Positions 5,928-12,340 of a stretch of DNA of 12,340 nt are shown piece by piece. Under the pieces are notes generated by a model that was given only the letters and a program-made list of their open reading frames with translations, was not told the DNA's origin and did not search any database. The stretch covers positions 1 to 12,340 of the forward strand of contig JALVTI010000025.1 in the NCBI GenBank assembly GCA_027035985.1. Reading direction: 5' to 3'. Position 1 is the stretch's first letter; each line of letters starts with the position of its first letter. This DNA comes from Aquificales bacterium (lineage in GTDB: Bacteria; Aquificota; Aquificia; Aquificales; QOAS01). The position numbers were made by a program, and so were the translations under genes.

Positions 5928-7926
5928 GGAGGAGAAAACTCTTCAAAATCTCCAACGTCTCCCCGAACACCTCCCAATCCATTCCTTCAAAGGTATCCAT
6001 ATCGGTTCTCCTTCCGTTGAATGGGAAAAAGAGTGCATTACCCGGAAGGGAACGACCGAAAACAATAACCTTTTGGGGTAATTCCAATTCGAACATCTCC
6101 TCTGCCGTGTGGAGAAAATCCCTTCTGCCCTTTATTCCGAATTCACTTTCGAGGTGTTCTATTCTTTTTTGAAGCTCTTCCTTATGGGGGTAATAGACAA
6201 AAGGATTTCCTCCGTAGGTTAAAACTTTGTAAAAACCCTCTGTTAGAAGTTGATAAGGCTTTTCCAAACCCCTTAAGTTTTCCAAAAACATTTCAACAAT
6301 CCGGTTTTGTAAATTGGAAACTTGCAATGTGAATAAGTTTTCCCTTCCCAAGGAGGTTAGAACCAAAATAGTTTCAACCTTTTGGAGTATTTCTTTATTT
6401 TTTTCAACCCAGCAAGGCAATCCTATACCGGAAACAGTTATTAAGAACCTTAAAGTGTAGTTTGGTTTAGTTTCCTTTGCCATTTTTAGGAGTTTCAACA
6501 AAGCTATAACTCCAGTCAGGTGCTCGTTTACCTTAAAAGGTCCATCTACAAATGATATAATAATAATTTCTTTCTCACTTTTACCCTCTACTACAGTTTC
6601 AAGCCACTTCAGTTTTGCATAGGAGTAGTCGGTATCTATTTTTACGTAATACCTCTTTGCCGTAAGACGGATTATCTCCTCCTTTGTTAGGGAAAAGCCC
6701 CAATCTCTATCCAGGGCAACGTTTATAACGGGGCGGGCGTCGGGAAGAAGGGAGTTGGTAGCTATATGCTTTAAAAGTCTCTCTTTATCCACCTCCCCCT
6801 CAAATGGTTTGGAGTAGGAGTAAACCGATGCGGAGTTTCTGGAAGTATCGGCTATAACCTCTCCCGTTTCGGTATTTATAAGCTTCGCATCGTATAGGCT
6901 CCACCTTTCGGGAACGAGCCAGGAGAGGCAATACTCCCCCGTTGGAACCTCTTTTATTTCAAACTCCCTAAAGTGTTCCCTTATAGCCTCGAGAACCGCA
7001 TCGGTGGAAAGGGATACCCAATCCCTCCTTTGGTTTCCCAAAATTTTTATCCACTGTTTGGGTTCAAATTCGGGGAGTTTCAACTTTTGGGGTTTCTCCT
7101 TCAACCTTTCCAACTCCTTTTGGAATACGTCAACTTTGGGACCCTTTGCGAGAAACCATTTGTCCTTTTCCATAAGGCGGTAGACTTCGAGCAAATACCT
7201 CCTGTAGTCGCAAAGGTAAAAACCGCTCTTTCCCAAGGGGGTAAATTTGCAAATGCCCTTTTCTTTGGCTACCTCTCCGGCACGGTAAGCCCAGGGGTAG
7301 CTCTCCTCTATTAGCGTTCTTACCGGATAAACCCAATTCAGGTATTCGACTTTTTCCCCTTTTTTAACCCCGCCGGTGAAGAGTTTATCGAACCTAAAAG
7401 GGACTTTGTGAAGCCAATCCAAATAGTGAATAAATGGTATCCAATTGGTTCCTAAACCAAGGGTTAGGATTTTTATAGGATACTCCAAAAGTCTTTCGTA
7501 AACGCTGTCGTGCCCGTATGAGTTGGGAGGGACATCTTTTAAAACCTCTTTAGCCAGAGGTCCCTCTCCGGCTATCGGCATCATCGGGTCTAAAGAACGT
7601 ATTACAGAAGGAAGTTTTCTAAAGTATTCGGGAAAGGGTCCTATTTGGGCCGGCTCCTCCTTTGGGTCGAAATTTACCGGCTCGCTTGCCAAATTTCTCC
7701 CTATGGTGTAGGAGTAAGTGGGAACGAAAATGGTTCCCTCTTCTCCTATAACCTCCCTAATGGCAGAGTGGAAAATTTTGCAAACGTCCTCTATAGTTTT
7801 TGCACCTTCGGGTCTTCCGAGGAAACCTAAGGAGGAGAAAATCCAAACGTTGTCCCCTTTTTGTAATCCTCCTTTTTTTAAGGCTTTTACTATGTCAGAA
7901 TAGGTAAAGTGGTATTTCTTTAACAT
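5920..7926 (-). CDS. Fusion of AAC(3)-like N-acyltransferase and DUF2172/DUF4910 aminopeptidase-like domain
   Basis: The protein has 668 residues in two parts. Residues 1 to about 275 look like the aminoglycoside 3-N-acetyltransferase fold: KALKKGGLQKGDNVWIFSSL, IFVPTYSYT (66-74), PSVIRSLDPMMPIAGEG (106-122) and FIHYLD (166-170) with the conserved histidine His168. In sugar gene clusters such enzymes usually acylate amino sugars rather than drugs. Residues from about 300 look like DUF2172/DUF4910 (M28-like): EVPTGEY, LVPERWSLYDAKLI, YSKPFEGEV, DWGF (408-411). The normal metal-site signatures are lost: the HP of CHPSxANN aligns with GP in VDGPFKVNE (460-468), and the PET segment reads SGI. The ATG at 7926 is bounded by an in-frame TAA upstream; no Shine-Dalgarno sequence is visible. 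The acyl donor is probably the carrier protein encoded just upstream. Resistance function is unlikely from context. Confidence 0.82.
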   Translation of the reverse strand: MLKKYHFTYSDIVKALKKGGLQKGDNVWIFSSLGFLGRPEGAKTIEDVCKIFHSAIREVIGEEGTIFVPTYSYTIGRNLASEPVNFDPKEEPAQIGPFPEYFRKLPSVIRSLDPMMPIAGEGPLAKEVLKDVPPNSYGHDSVYERLLEYPIKILTLGLGTNWIPFIHYLDWLHKVPFRFDKLFTGGVKKGEKVEYLNWVYPVRTLIEESYPWAYRAGEVAKEKGICKFTPLGKSGFYLCDYRRYLLEVYRLMEKDKWFLAKGPKVDVFQKELERLKEKPQKLKLPEFEPKQWIKILGNQRRDWVSLSTDAVLEAIREHFREFEIKEVPTGEYCLSWLVPERWSLYDAKLINTETGEVIADTSRNSASVYSYSKPFEGEVDKERLLKHIATNSLLPDARPVINVALDRDWGFSLTKEEIIRLTAKRYYVKIDTDYSYAKLKWLETVVEGKSEKEIIIISFVDGPFKVNEHLTGVIALLKLLKMAKETKPNYTLRFLITVSGIGLPCWVEKNKEILQKVETILVLTSLGRENLFTLQVSNLQNRIVEMFLENLRGLEKPYQLLTEGFYKVLTYGGNPFVYYPHKEELQKRIEHLESEFGIKGRRDFLHTAEEMFELELPQKVIVFGRSLPGNALFFPFNGRRTDMDTFEGMDWEVFGETLEILKSFLLPK

Positions 7927-7954
7927 GAAAGAATTAGATTAGAATAAAGATACC

Positions 7955-8206
7955 TTAACTCAACTTCTTTAAAATTGTTTCAACAACCCCCCCTAGGGTT
8001 CTAAAGGATTCTGTTTGCAAATCCTCAGAAGATAATTCAATATTAAACTCGTGCTCTAGATAGATTAAAAATTCAACCAAATCAAAAGAGTCTAACCAAC
8101 CCTCCTCCAGGTAGCGAATTTTTTCCATATCAACGGAATTTTCAACCTCTATCCCCTTTTGGCGGAAAAATTCCAATACTTTCTCTAAAACCTGTTTTCT
8201 ATCCAT
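7955..8206 (-). CDS. Acyl carrier protein
   Basis: This is an 83-residue acidic helical protein of the phosphopantetheine-carrier family. The attachment serine is in EEGWLDSFDLVEFLIYLE (Ser40 counting from the ATG at 8206). The motif is DSF where fatty-acid ACP usually has DSL, and helix II is acidic as expected for partner docking. A TTG two codons upstream (8212) is possible, but the ATG has a good Shine-Dalgarno sequence 9 bases away, so ATG is preferred. The start overlaps the oxidoreductase gene by 8 bases, indicating translational coupling. It lies between the oxidoreductase and the acyltransferase fusion, with a ligase upstream. This suggests a dedicated carrier for one acyl group rather than housekeeping fatty-acid synthesis, for which no fab genes are visible. 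Confidence 0.88.
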   Translation of the reverse strand: MDRKQVLEKVLEFFRQKGIEVENSVDMEKIRYLEEGWLDSFDLVEFLIYLEHEFNIELSSEDLQTESFRTLGGVVETILKKLS

Positions 8207-9329
8207 TAACAAAGACCTCCCTTTTTTCTTTTGCCGATTTTACCACCGCCGATAGGAACTTAAAGTTCTCCCTTTCCCTTTCGTAGGTCCATATTAGGGG
8301 GCTTACACTTCGGTAGTCTTTTCCCTCTTTAAAACTCTTTAGGGCTTCGGCTATATCCCAGTAAAGGTTGGCAAAAGCCTCTATAAAACCGGCGGGGTGT
8401 CCCGGTGTCATACGGTTGTAGAGCTTTCTCTTTTGGGGTGGAAATTCCACATTGCCCCTATCCCAAACGCATTTTTTTCCGTCGTCGTAGTTTACATAAA
8501 CCTTTTCCGGCTCCTCTTGAATCCAAAGGGCGGAGGCTTTTGTTCCGTAAACGACAACCTTTAGGCCGTTTCTATTTCCAAGGGATGTTTTGCTCACCCA
8601 AAAAAATCCCACTGCTCCGTCGGTAAACTCCGCAATGGTTTTAACCTCATCCACAACTCCAAAGGGACTAAAACTTTTTTGGATTGAGTAAACTTTTTTA
8701 ATCCTCTTTTCGGTTAAAAACTTCATCAAACTAAAGAGGTGGCTCATTAGGTCGAGAAGTATTCCCGGTATGTTGCCGTCTTTTTTTCTCCACTTTGGTG
8801 GATACTCTTTTATCCCCTTCGGAGGTCTAAAAAAACTCTCCTGAGGCATCTCAAGGTGGATATTTACAATTTTTCCAAACTCCCCCTTTAGGATTTTCTC
8901 CCTCAAAGCCCCTAAAAGGGGATAGGCTATATAGTTATAGGTCACAACGAGGAATTTGTTGTTTAAGTCCACCTCCTGGGGAAGTTTCTCTATTTCCTCT
9001 AAGGTTGCAAAAAGCGGTTTTTCGCATATAACGGCAAACCCGTTTTGGAGAAGTTTTTTTACAACCCCGTAGTGGAGGGGAGTGGGTAATAAAACGCTTA
9101 CGGCGTCCAATTTTCCTTTTTCCTTTTCTATAAACTCGTCTATTGTGTTGTAAAACCTCTCCACCCCCCAATAGCTTGCCGTTTCTTCGTTAACTTTGAG
9201 GTTTGTGCTAAAGACCCCGCTTACGACCCTAAAGCGATTATCCATTTGGGAGGCTACAAAGTGGGGGTAGCCAGCTATGGAGTGGAGCGCCCCCCCGAGA
9301 ATACCCAGCTTAAAGGGTTTATTTGCCAT
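8199..9329 (-). CDS. Gfo/Idh/MocA family NAD(P)-dependent oxidoreductase
   Basis: The 376-residue protein fits this family in length and order. It has an N-terminal Rossmann nucleotide-binding segment (KLGILGGALHS, residues 7-17), the LPTPLHYGVV strand-helix (about 81-90), and the hallmark CEKPL with the catalytic-type lysine (Lys104). A C-terminal alpha/beta domain follows, including GHPAGFIEAFANLYWDI. Members oxidise or reduce a hydroxyl or keto group on sugars, inositols or nucleotide sugars. Here the substrate is unknown. Context suggests a nucleotide-linked sugar that is later acylated by the downstream ACP/AAC(3) pair. The ATG is 8 bases after the FkbM gene's stop and the 3' end overlaps the ACP gene, so it is co-transcribed. 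No ribosome-binding site is evident before the start. Confidence 0.88.
   Translation of the reverse strand: MANKPFKLGILGGALHSIAGYPHFVASQMDNRFRVVSGVFSTNLKVNEETASYWGVERFYNTIDEFIEKEKGKLDAVSVLLPTPLHYGVVKKLLQNGFAVICEKPLFATLEEIEKLPQEVDLNNKFLVVTYNYIAYPLLGALREKILKGEFGKIVNIHLEMPQESFFRPPKGIKEYPPKWRKKDGNIPGILLDLMSHLFSLMKFLTEKRIKKVYSIQKSFSPFGVVDEVKTIAEFTDGAVGFFWVSKTSLGNRNGLKVVVYGTKASALWIQEEPEKVYVNYDDGKKCVWDRGNVEFPPQKRKLYNRMTPGHPAGFIEAFANLYWDIAEALKSFKEGKDYRSVSPLIWTYERERENFKFLSAVVKSAKEKREVFVNG
8216..8221 (-). promoter_or_regulatory. Shine-Dalgarno of the acyl carrier protein gene
   Basis: GGGAGG on the minus strand lies 9 bases before the ATG at 8206, inside the end of the oxidoreductase gene. It supports the ATG over the TTG at 8212. 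It is the only clear ribosome-binding site in the minus-strand cluster. Confidence 0.6.
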
Positions 9330-9337
9330 ACAAAGTT

Positions 9338-10411
9338 TTAATTTTGCGGAATGCAGTAGAGGATTATCTCGTTAAGCATATGTCCGTGCAACCTCAATTT
9401 AAACCGGTAAAAGGGAAACTTCTTTTTAATCCAAAAGGGGATTTTCCACAGGTCTTCCGCATTGTGGTAAACGGAAATTGCCAACAAGGGTCTGTATTTC
9501 CTTATGTTTTTTTCTGCCCCCTTAAGGGCGAGCAGTTCTGCCCCTTCAATGTCCATCTTTATAAAATTCGGTTCTGCAAATAGAAGGACCATGTCTGGTT
9601 TGAAAACTGGAACCTCCCTTCCCTCTTTGGAAATAGTGGAGGAAGAACCCATCTCCTGGAACTTTAAAAGAGAGGTTTCCTCCCACACCCCGGCGGGTAT
9701 AACTGTTGCGCTAAAGGGGAACTTTTTCTCAAAAAATCCCAAAACTTGGTGGATATCTTTAATAAATTCCCTTATAGGTTCAAAGGCAAAAATTTCCTCC
9801 ACTTTTTCTTTAAAGAGGTGCAATAACCATGCCAAGGTGTCACCCTTAAAGGTTCCCATATCGGCAAAGCGTATCTTTTTGTCCTTAAAGTATTCCCTAA
9901 CAAAGGAGGGGAAATACTGCACTTCCTGTGAAGGAAAGGGATAGTTCTCGACGGTGGGGTTTTCCCTAAATTTCTTTATCCTTTCCAAGGTTTTTAAACT
10001 TTCTTCGTCCTTAAAGAGTGTTTTCAAATTTTCAAAAATCCCTTTGGGGATGGGTCTTAAACGGAATTTGTAAAAGGGAAGCAATTCTTCAATAAACTGA
10101 GGGTGAAGTTTTACAGTTTCTTCAAAAGAATAGACCTCTTTAAAACCTGACCTTTTCAGTTGCTCCTTTGTAGGAGGAAATATTTTTTCCAAAAAGGGTT
10201 TTATCTCATCGGGAAAAGAGGGTAAAGAGGGAATGGAGACAAAAATTTCCGCGTCCCTCGGTGCATTTTGAAGCCTGTAGATAGGAACGCCGAAAAGCTC
10301 CTTTTGCGGTTTGTACTGGTCTATAAAAAAATCGACTTTTATGCCTTGTTGAATAAGCGTTTTATAAAGAGCCTGACCCCATTGCCCTCCTCCATAAATG
10401 GCTCTTTTCAT
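9338..10411 (-). CDS. FkbM-type methyltransferase with N-terminal Rossmann-like domain
   Basis: The C-terminal third carries FkbM features: a SAM-binding strand FADMGTFKGDT (residues 182-192), an acidic strand end AFEP (209-212), and the family core FIKMDIEGAELLALKGA (283-299) followed by PLLAISVYH. FkbM enzymes O-methylate hydroxyls on polyketides, sugars and glycans. The first about 60 residues form a separate GGGQWG nucleotide-binding-like segment ending in FFIDQ, as in proteins where a sugar- or cofactor-binding Rossmann unit precedes FkbM. The middle (about 65-175) is not recognised. An in-frame stop lies nine codons upstream, with no GTG or TTG between, so the ATG at 10411 is the only standard start. 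It is the first gene of the four-gene run, after a 262-base gap. The likely role is methylating the sugar or acyl product of the cluster. Confidence 0.8.
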   Translation of the reverse strand: MKRAIYGGGQWGQALYKTLIQQGIKVDFFIDQYKPQKELFGVPIYRLQNAPRDAEIFVSIPSLPSFPDEIKPFLEKIFPPTKEQLKRSGFKEVYSFEETVKLHPQFIEELLPFYKFRLRPIPKGIFENLKTLFKDEESLKTLERIKKFRENPTVENYPFPSQEVQYFPSFVREYFKDKKIRFADMGTFKGDTLAWLLHLFKEKVEEIFAFEPIREFIKDIHQVLGFFEKKFPFSATVIPAGVWEETSLLKFQEMGSSSTISKEGREVPVFKPDMVLLFAEPNFIKMDIEGAELLALKGAEKNIRKYRPLLAISVYHNAEDLWKIPFWIKKKFPFYRFKLRLHGHMLNEIILYCIPQN

Positions 10412-10673
10412 AGGAAAAGATTGTCGTTCGGAAACACCCTATCTGTGATAGGGAAAGTAGAACAACTAAAGGATAAAATACTTGCAGACTCCAAAAGGTT
10501 GGATAATAGAAAATTTTAAAAACCCCGCTTTTTTAAGCAAAAAAGATAAATTCCTTGTGAGGGTAAAGTCAGTAACCCAGTCGCTAGGCGTAAATTAATG
10601 ATAAAGGCTGAAAGTACGCCTTGAAAGATCCTTATCAGATTAAGCTTTATCAGAATAGCAATAGAGGGGTGGT
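10412..10673. other. Noncoding gap between ligase and FkbM genes with several repeats
   Basis: No frame here gives a convincing protein. It holds the 17-bp inverted repeat at 10437-10453 and an AT stem CTTTTTT-AAGC-AAAAAAG (about 10528-10545); on the minus strand this stem is followed closely by GGGGTTTTT, so it could end the ligase transcript. There is also an inverted repeat GGCGTA (10587-10592)/TACGCC (10615-10620), and a direct repeat TTATCAGA at 10632-10639 and 10647-10654. The content would suit a terminator plus a promoter/operator region, or a decayed insertion. I recognise no riboswitch or tRNA. Confidence 0.45.
10437..10453. promoter_or_regulatory. 17-bp inverted repeat upstream of the FkbM gene, candidate operator
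   Basis: CCCTATC-TGT-GATAGGG has perfect 7-bp arms around 3 bases and lies 25 bases before the FkbM start. No U-run follows in either direction, so a terminator is unlikely. A repressor site or a leader hairpin is more plausible. A poor TTGTTC/-10 pairing lies nearby; I do not call a promoter. Confidence 0.4.
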
Positions 10674-12197
10674 TTATAATAGAAGACCTTTTAACTTCTC
10701 TGTTAGCAGCCGCAGTTTTTTTCTATCTACAAGCCTTTTGAGTTCCCTTCTTGCTACCTTTCCCAGGTGGTTTTTCGGTATCTCTTCAACGAAGGCTATA
10801 TAAATAGGCATCTGGTAGGAGGCCAACTTCCCCCTTAAAAAGTTTCTAAGCTCCCTTTCCGTTAGGGGTTCTTTAGAAACTACGAAGGCGCATACAACCT
10901 CTCCAAAGTAGTCGTTCTCCACTCCGAAAACGGCGCACTCTTTTACTTTGGGGTGGGTTAAGATTACCCTTTCTACATCTTGGGGAAATACGTTTATACC
11001 TCCGGTGATGATGACCTCCTTTTTCCTCCCGCTGAAGTAGAGATAACCTTCTTCGTCCAAATAGCCGAGGTCGCCGGTTAGAAAGTATCCGTCCGAGGTA
11101 AAGCTCTCTGCGGTCTTTTGAGGCATTTTGTAGTAGCCGGCAAAGATGGTTTCGGTCTTTACCGCTATCTCCCCTATTTGGTTGGTAGGTAACTTTTTCC
11201 CTTCGGGTGAGAAGATTTTTATACCCACGTAGGGTAGGGGTTTACCCACGCTGTCCCATTTTCGAGTTTCTTTTGTCATATTCAACACGGAGGCGAAACC
11301 TATTTCGGAGGTGCCATAGGTTTCGTATATCTCCCAGCCGATGGTTTTCGAAAGTTCTAAAGACCTCCTACGGGTTTTTTCTAAGAGGGGTGCCGAAGAG
11401 GATATTAGCTTTTTCAAACCTTTAAGGTCGTAATTTCCTCCCTTCTCCCAAAGGTGGGAAACTATGTTCTCCAGTTGGGAGGATACCAAAACGGCAAAAC
11501 TCACTTTGTGGGTTTCCACAAGCTCAAGCCACTTTTGGAGGTTGAACTTCTTCATTACAACGGCAGTGGCTCCCGTTATCAAAGGCAAAAGGGTAAACCT
11601 CTGCGCTAAAGAGTGGTATAGGGGGGTTGAGACTATATAAACGTCCTCCTCCGAGAGGTTAAAAATCTCTTTTGCCCCCTTAAAGGCTCTCTTTAGTTTG
11701 ATTCTTTGGGTTAGCACTATGGGTTTAGGCTTTCCCGTTGAGCCGCTCGTTGTGGTGATAATAAAGGGAGTATCCAAATCGGGTTTTACATTCCAATCTT
11801 TAACCTTTGCGGGTACTCCCCAGAGCTCTCTAACCTTTAAGGTTTCTATTCCCTTAAATTCCCTTTCGGTTTGGGTAATCGCCATTTCAACACCGCAGGT
11901 TTTTAGAATTTCCTCCGCGAACTCTTGGGGTAGGTCGGAAGGTAAAGGAACCAAAGTGAGGCCGAGTTTAGAGACCACCAATAGGAGCAGAACCATCTCC
12001 AGAGAATTACCCAAAAAGGTGGCTATGTGCGTTCTCTTCCCTTCGGAGAGGGTTTTTAGCTTTTCCGCAAAGAGGTCGGTTTTTTCTAAGAGCTCCCCGT
12101 AGGTGTATTTTTTTTCCTCTATTATTAAGGCGACTTTTTTGGGATTTTTTAGGGCTTGTTCTTTGAAGAGCGAATAGAAATTTTTGCTATAAAGCAT
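10674..12197 (-). CDS. ANL-superfamily acyl-activating enzyme (AMP-dependent acyl-CoA/ACP ligase)
   Basis: The 507-residue protein is a full-length adenylate-forming enzyme. It has the P-loop TTTSGSTGKPKP (148-159), YHSLAQR (194-200), YGTSEIG (294-300), TGDLGYL (374-380), the hinge GRKKEVIITGGINVFP (390-405) and the C-terminal catalytic lysine in NHLGKVARREL (Lys480). Such enzymes activate a carboxylic acid with ATP to acyl-AMP and pass it to CoA or a carrier-protein thiol. The ACP encoded two genes after the gap makes acyl-ACP loading the likely job, though acyl-CoA synthesis cannot be excluded. The acid is not predictable from sequence. The ATG at 12197 is fixed by an in-frame TAA a few codons upstream. 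No Shine-Dalgarno sequence is visible, and a TATAAG lies 14 bases before the ATG. It probably shares regulation with the downstream cluster but is separated from it by 262 bases. Confidence 0.9.
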   Translation of the reverse strand: MLYSKNFYSLFKEQALKNPKKVALIIEEKKYTYGELLEKTDLFAEKLKTLSEGKRTHIATFLGNSLEMVLLLLVVSKLGLTLVPLPSDLPQEFAEEILKTCGVEMAITQTEREFKGIETLKVRELWGVPAKVKDWNVKPDLDTPFIITTTSGSTGKPKPIVLTQRIKLKRAFKGAKEIFNLSEEDVYIVSTPLYHSLAQRFTLLPLITGATAVVMKKFNLQKWLELVETHKVSFAVLVSSQLENIVSHLWEKGGNYDLKGLKKLISSSAPLLEKTRRRSLELSKTIGWEIYETYGTSEIGFASVLNMTKETRKWDSVGKPLPYVGIKIFSPEGKKLPTNQIGEIAVKTETIFAGYYKMPQKTAESFTSDGYFLTGDLGYLDEEGYLYFSGRKKEVIITGGINVFPQDVERVILTHPKVKECAVFGVENDYFGEVVCAFVVSKEPLTERELRNFLRGKLASYQMPIYIAFVEEIPKNHLGKVARRELKRLVDRKKLRLLTEKLKGLLL

Positions 12198-12211
12198 TAT
12201 TAAATTAATAG

Positions 12212-12217
12212 CTTATA
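12212..12217 (-). promoter_or_regulatory. Possible -10 element before the ligase gene
   Basis: TATAAG on the minus strand lies 14 bases from the ligase ATG, so transcription from it would give a leader of under about ten bases. The -35 position holds only a weak match (TTACGC with an 18-base spacer). A leaderless or near-leaderless transcript would agree with the absent ribosome-binding site. Tentative. Confidence 0.25.
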
Positions 12218-12231
12218 CGCTGGGTGAGAAA

Positions 12232-12340
12232 TTAGGCGTAAGCATAGGAGGCGACCCCCAAAGCGGTTAAATAGGTCAAAATAGTAAGCTTTCTCCTCCA
12301 ACCACTTAACTCCATATACCTCACCTTTGCAAACAAACCT
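12232..12340 (-). CDS. C-terminal end of a membrane protein, or a 27-residue membrane peptide (partial)
   Basis: The minus-strand frame is open from the window edge to a TAA at 12232-12234. Its end reads as a basic stretch (GWRRK) followed by about 17 mostly hydrophobic residues (LTILTYLTALGVASYAYA), like a last transmembrane helix. Within it an ATG at 12315 has a ribosome-binding-like AAGGTGAGG three to four bases upstream, so a separate 27-residue single-span peptide is possible. It stops 34 bases before the ligase start. I do not recognise the family, and most of any longer gene would lie beyond the window. Confidence 0.45.
   Translation of the reverse strand, partial: GLFAKVRYMELSGWRRKLTILTYLTALGVASYAYA

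Noticed and set aside
5920..7926. Annotation as an antibiotic-resistance gene because of the AAC(3) fold
   Set aside because: The fusion, the adjacent carrier protein and the sugar-modification neighbours point to biosynthesis, and AAC(3)-like folds are common in such clusters.
8207..8212. TTG start for the acyl carrier protein
   Set aside because: The ATG at 8206 has the better distance (9 bases) to the GGGAGG site; from the TTG it would be only about 3 bases.
10437..10453. Inverted repeat as an intrinsic terminator
   Set aside because: No T-run follows it on either strand.
10268..10519. Plus-strand open frame spanning the FkbM start region
   Set aside because: Most of it is antisense to the FkbM gene, and the tail in the gap has no start, ribosome-binding site or recognisable similarity.
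10585..12241. TAGGCGTAA repeated at 10585-10593 and 12233-12241, flanking the ligase gene like a target-site duplication
   Set aside because: Nine bases, with one copy overlapping the stop codon of a coding sequence, and no transposase or terminal inverted repeats. Chance is a sufficient explanation.
1..12340. CRISPR array, tRNA, rRNA or intact insertion sequence
   Set aside because: No regularly spaced repeats, no clover-leaf or rRNA-like stretch, and no transposase or integrase gene were seen on either strand.

Overview
The window looks like chromosomal DNA of a thermophilic, probably anaerobic or microaerophilic bacterium. The evidence is indirect. The proteins are rich in Lys, Glu, Arg and Ile and poor in Gln. 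The coding strands are purine-loaded with AGG/AGA arginine codons. A CooS-type protein and an oxygen-independent HemN sit side by side. Aquificota (Aquificales or Desulfurobacteriales) would fit, but this is inference from style, not a database match. Coding density is very high. No rRNA, tRNA, CRISPR array or intact mobile element was seen.

Left block, plus strand (1-5927). The window opens inside a superfamily 2 helicase-like gene whose N-terminus lies outside. A 98-base gap follows, carrying nested palindromes and a hairpin over a Shine-Dalgarno sequence. Then comes a 640-residue CooS (Ni-CODH family) protein. Its B-cluster and four of the five C-cluster cysteines are present. However, the position that supplies the other C-cluster cysteine is glutamate, and an EQK motif near the C-terminus resembles the one in hybrid cluster protein (HCP). 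The D-cluster motif is the short CX2C form. This is probably not an ordinary CO dehydrogenase. Behind it, in the same direction and closely spaced, are a small outer-membrane beta-barrel with a signal peptide and hemN (oxygen-independent coproporphyrinogen III dehydrogenase).

Right block, minus strand (5920-12340). Reading right to left there is the C-terminal end of a small membrane protein, an ANL-superfamily acyl-activating enzyme (AMP ligase), a 262-base gap with several repeats, and then a tight four-gene run: FkbM-type methyltransferase, Gfo/Idh/MocA oxidoreductase, acyl carrier protein, and a fusion of an AAC(3)-like N-acyltransferase with a DUF2172/DUF4910 aminopeptidase-like domain. 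The last gene converges on hemN and overlaps it by 8 bases.

The right block is most simply read as an ACP-dependent modification cassette. The ligase would activate a carboxylic acid and load it on the carrier protein, the AAC(3)-like enzyme would pass it to an amino group (probably an amino sugar), and the oxidoreductase and methyltransferase would tailor the sugar or acyl group. No glycosyltransferase or aminotransferase is visible, so the final product (surface glycan, flagellin glycan or glycolipid) is unknown. The two observations most worth following up are the HCP-like CooS variant and this acyl-transfer cassette.
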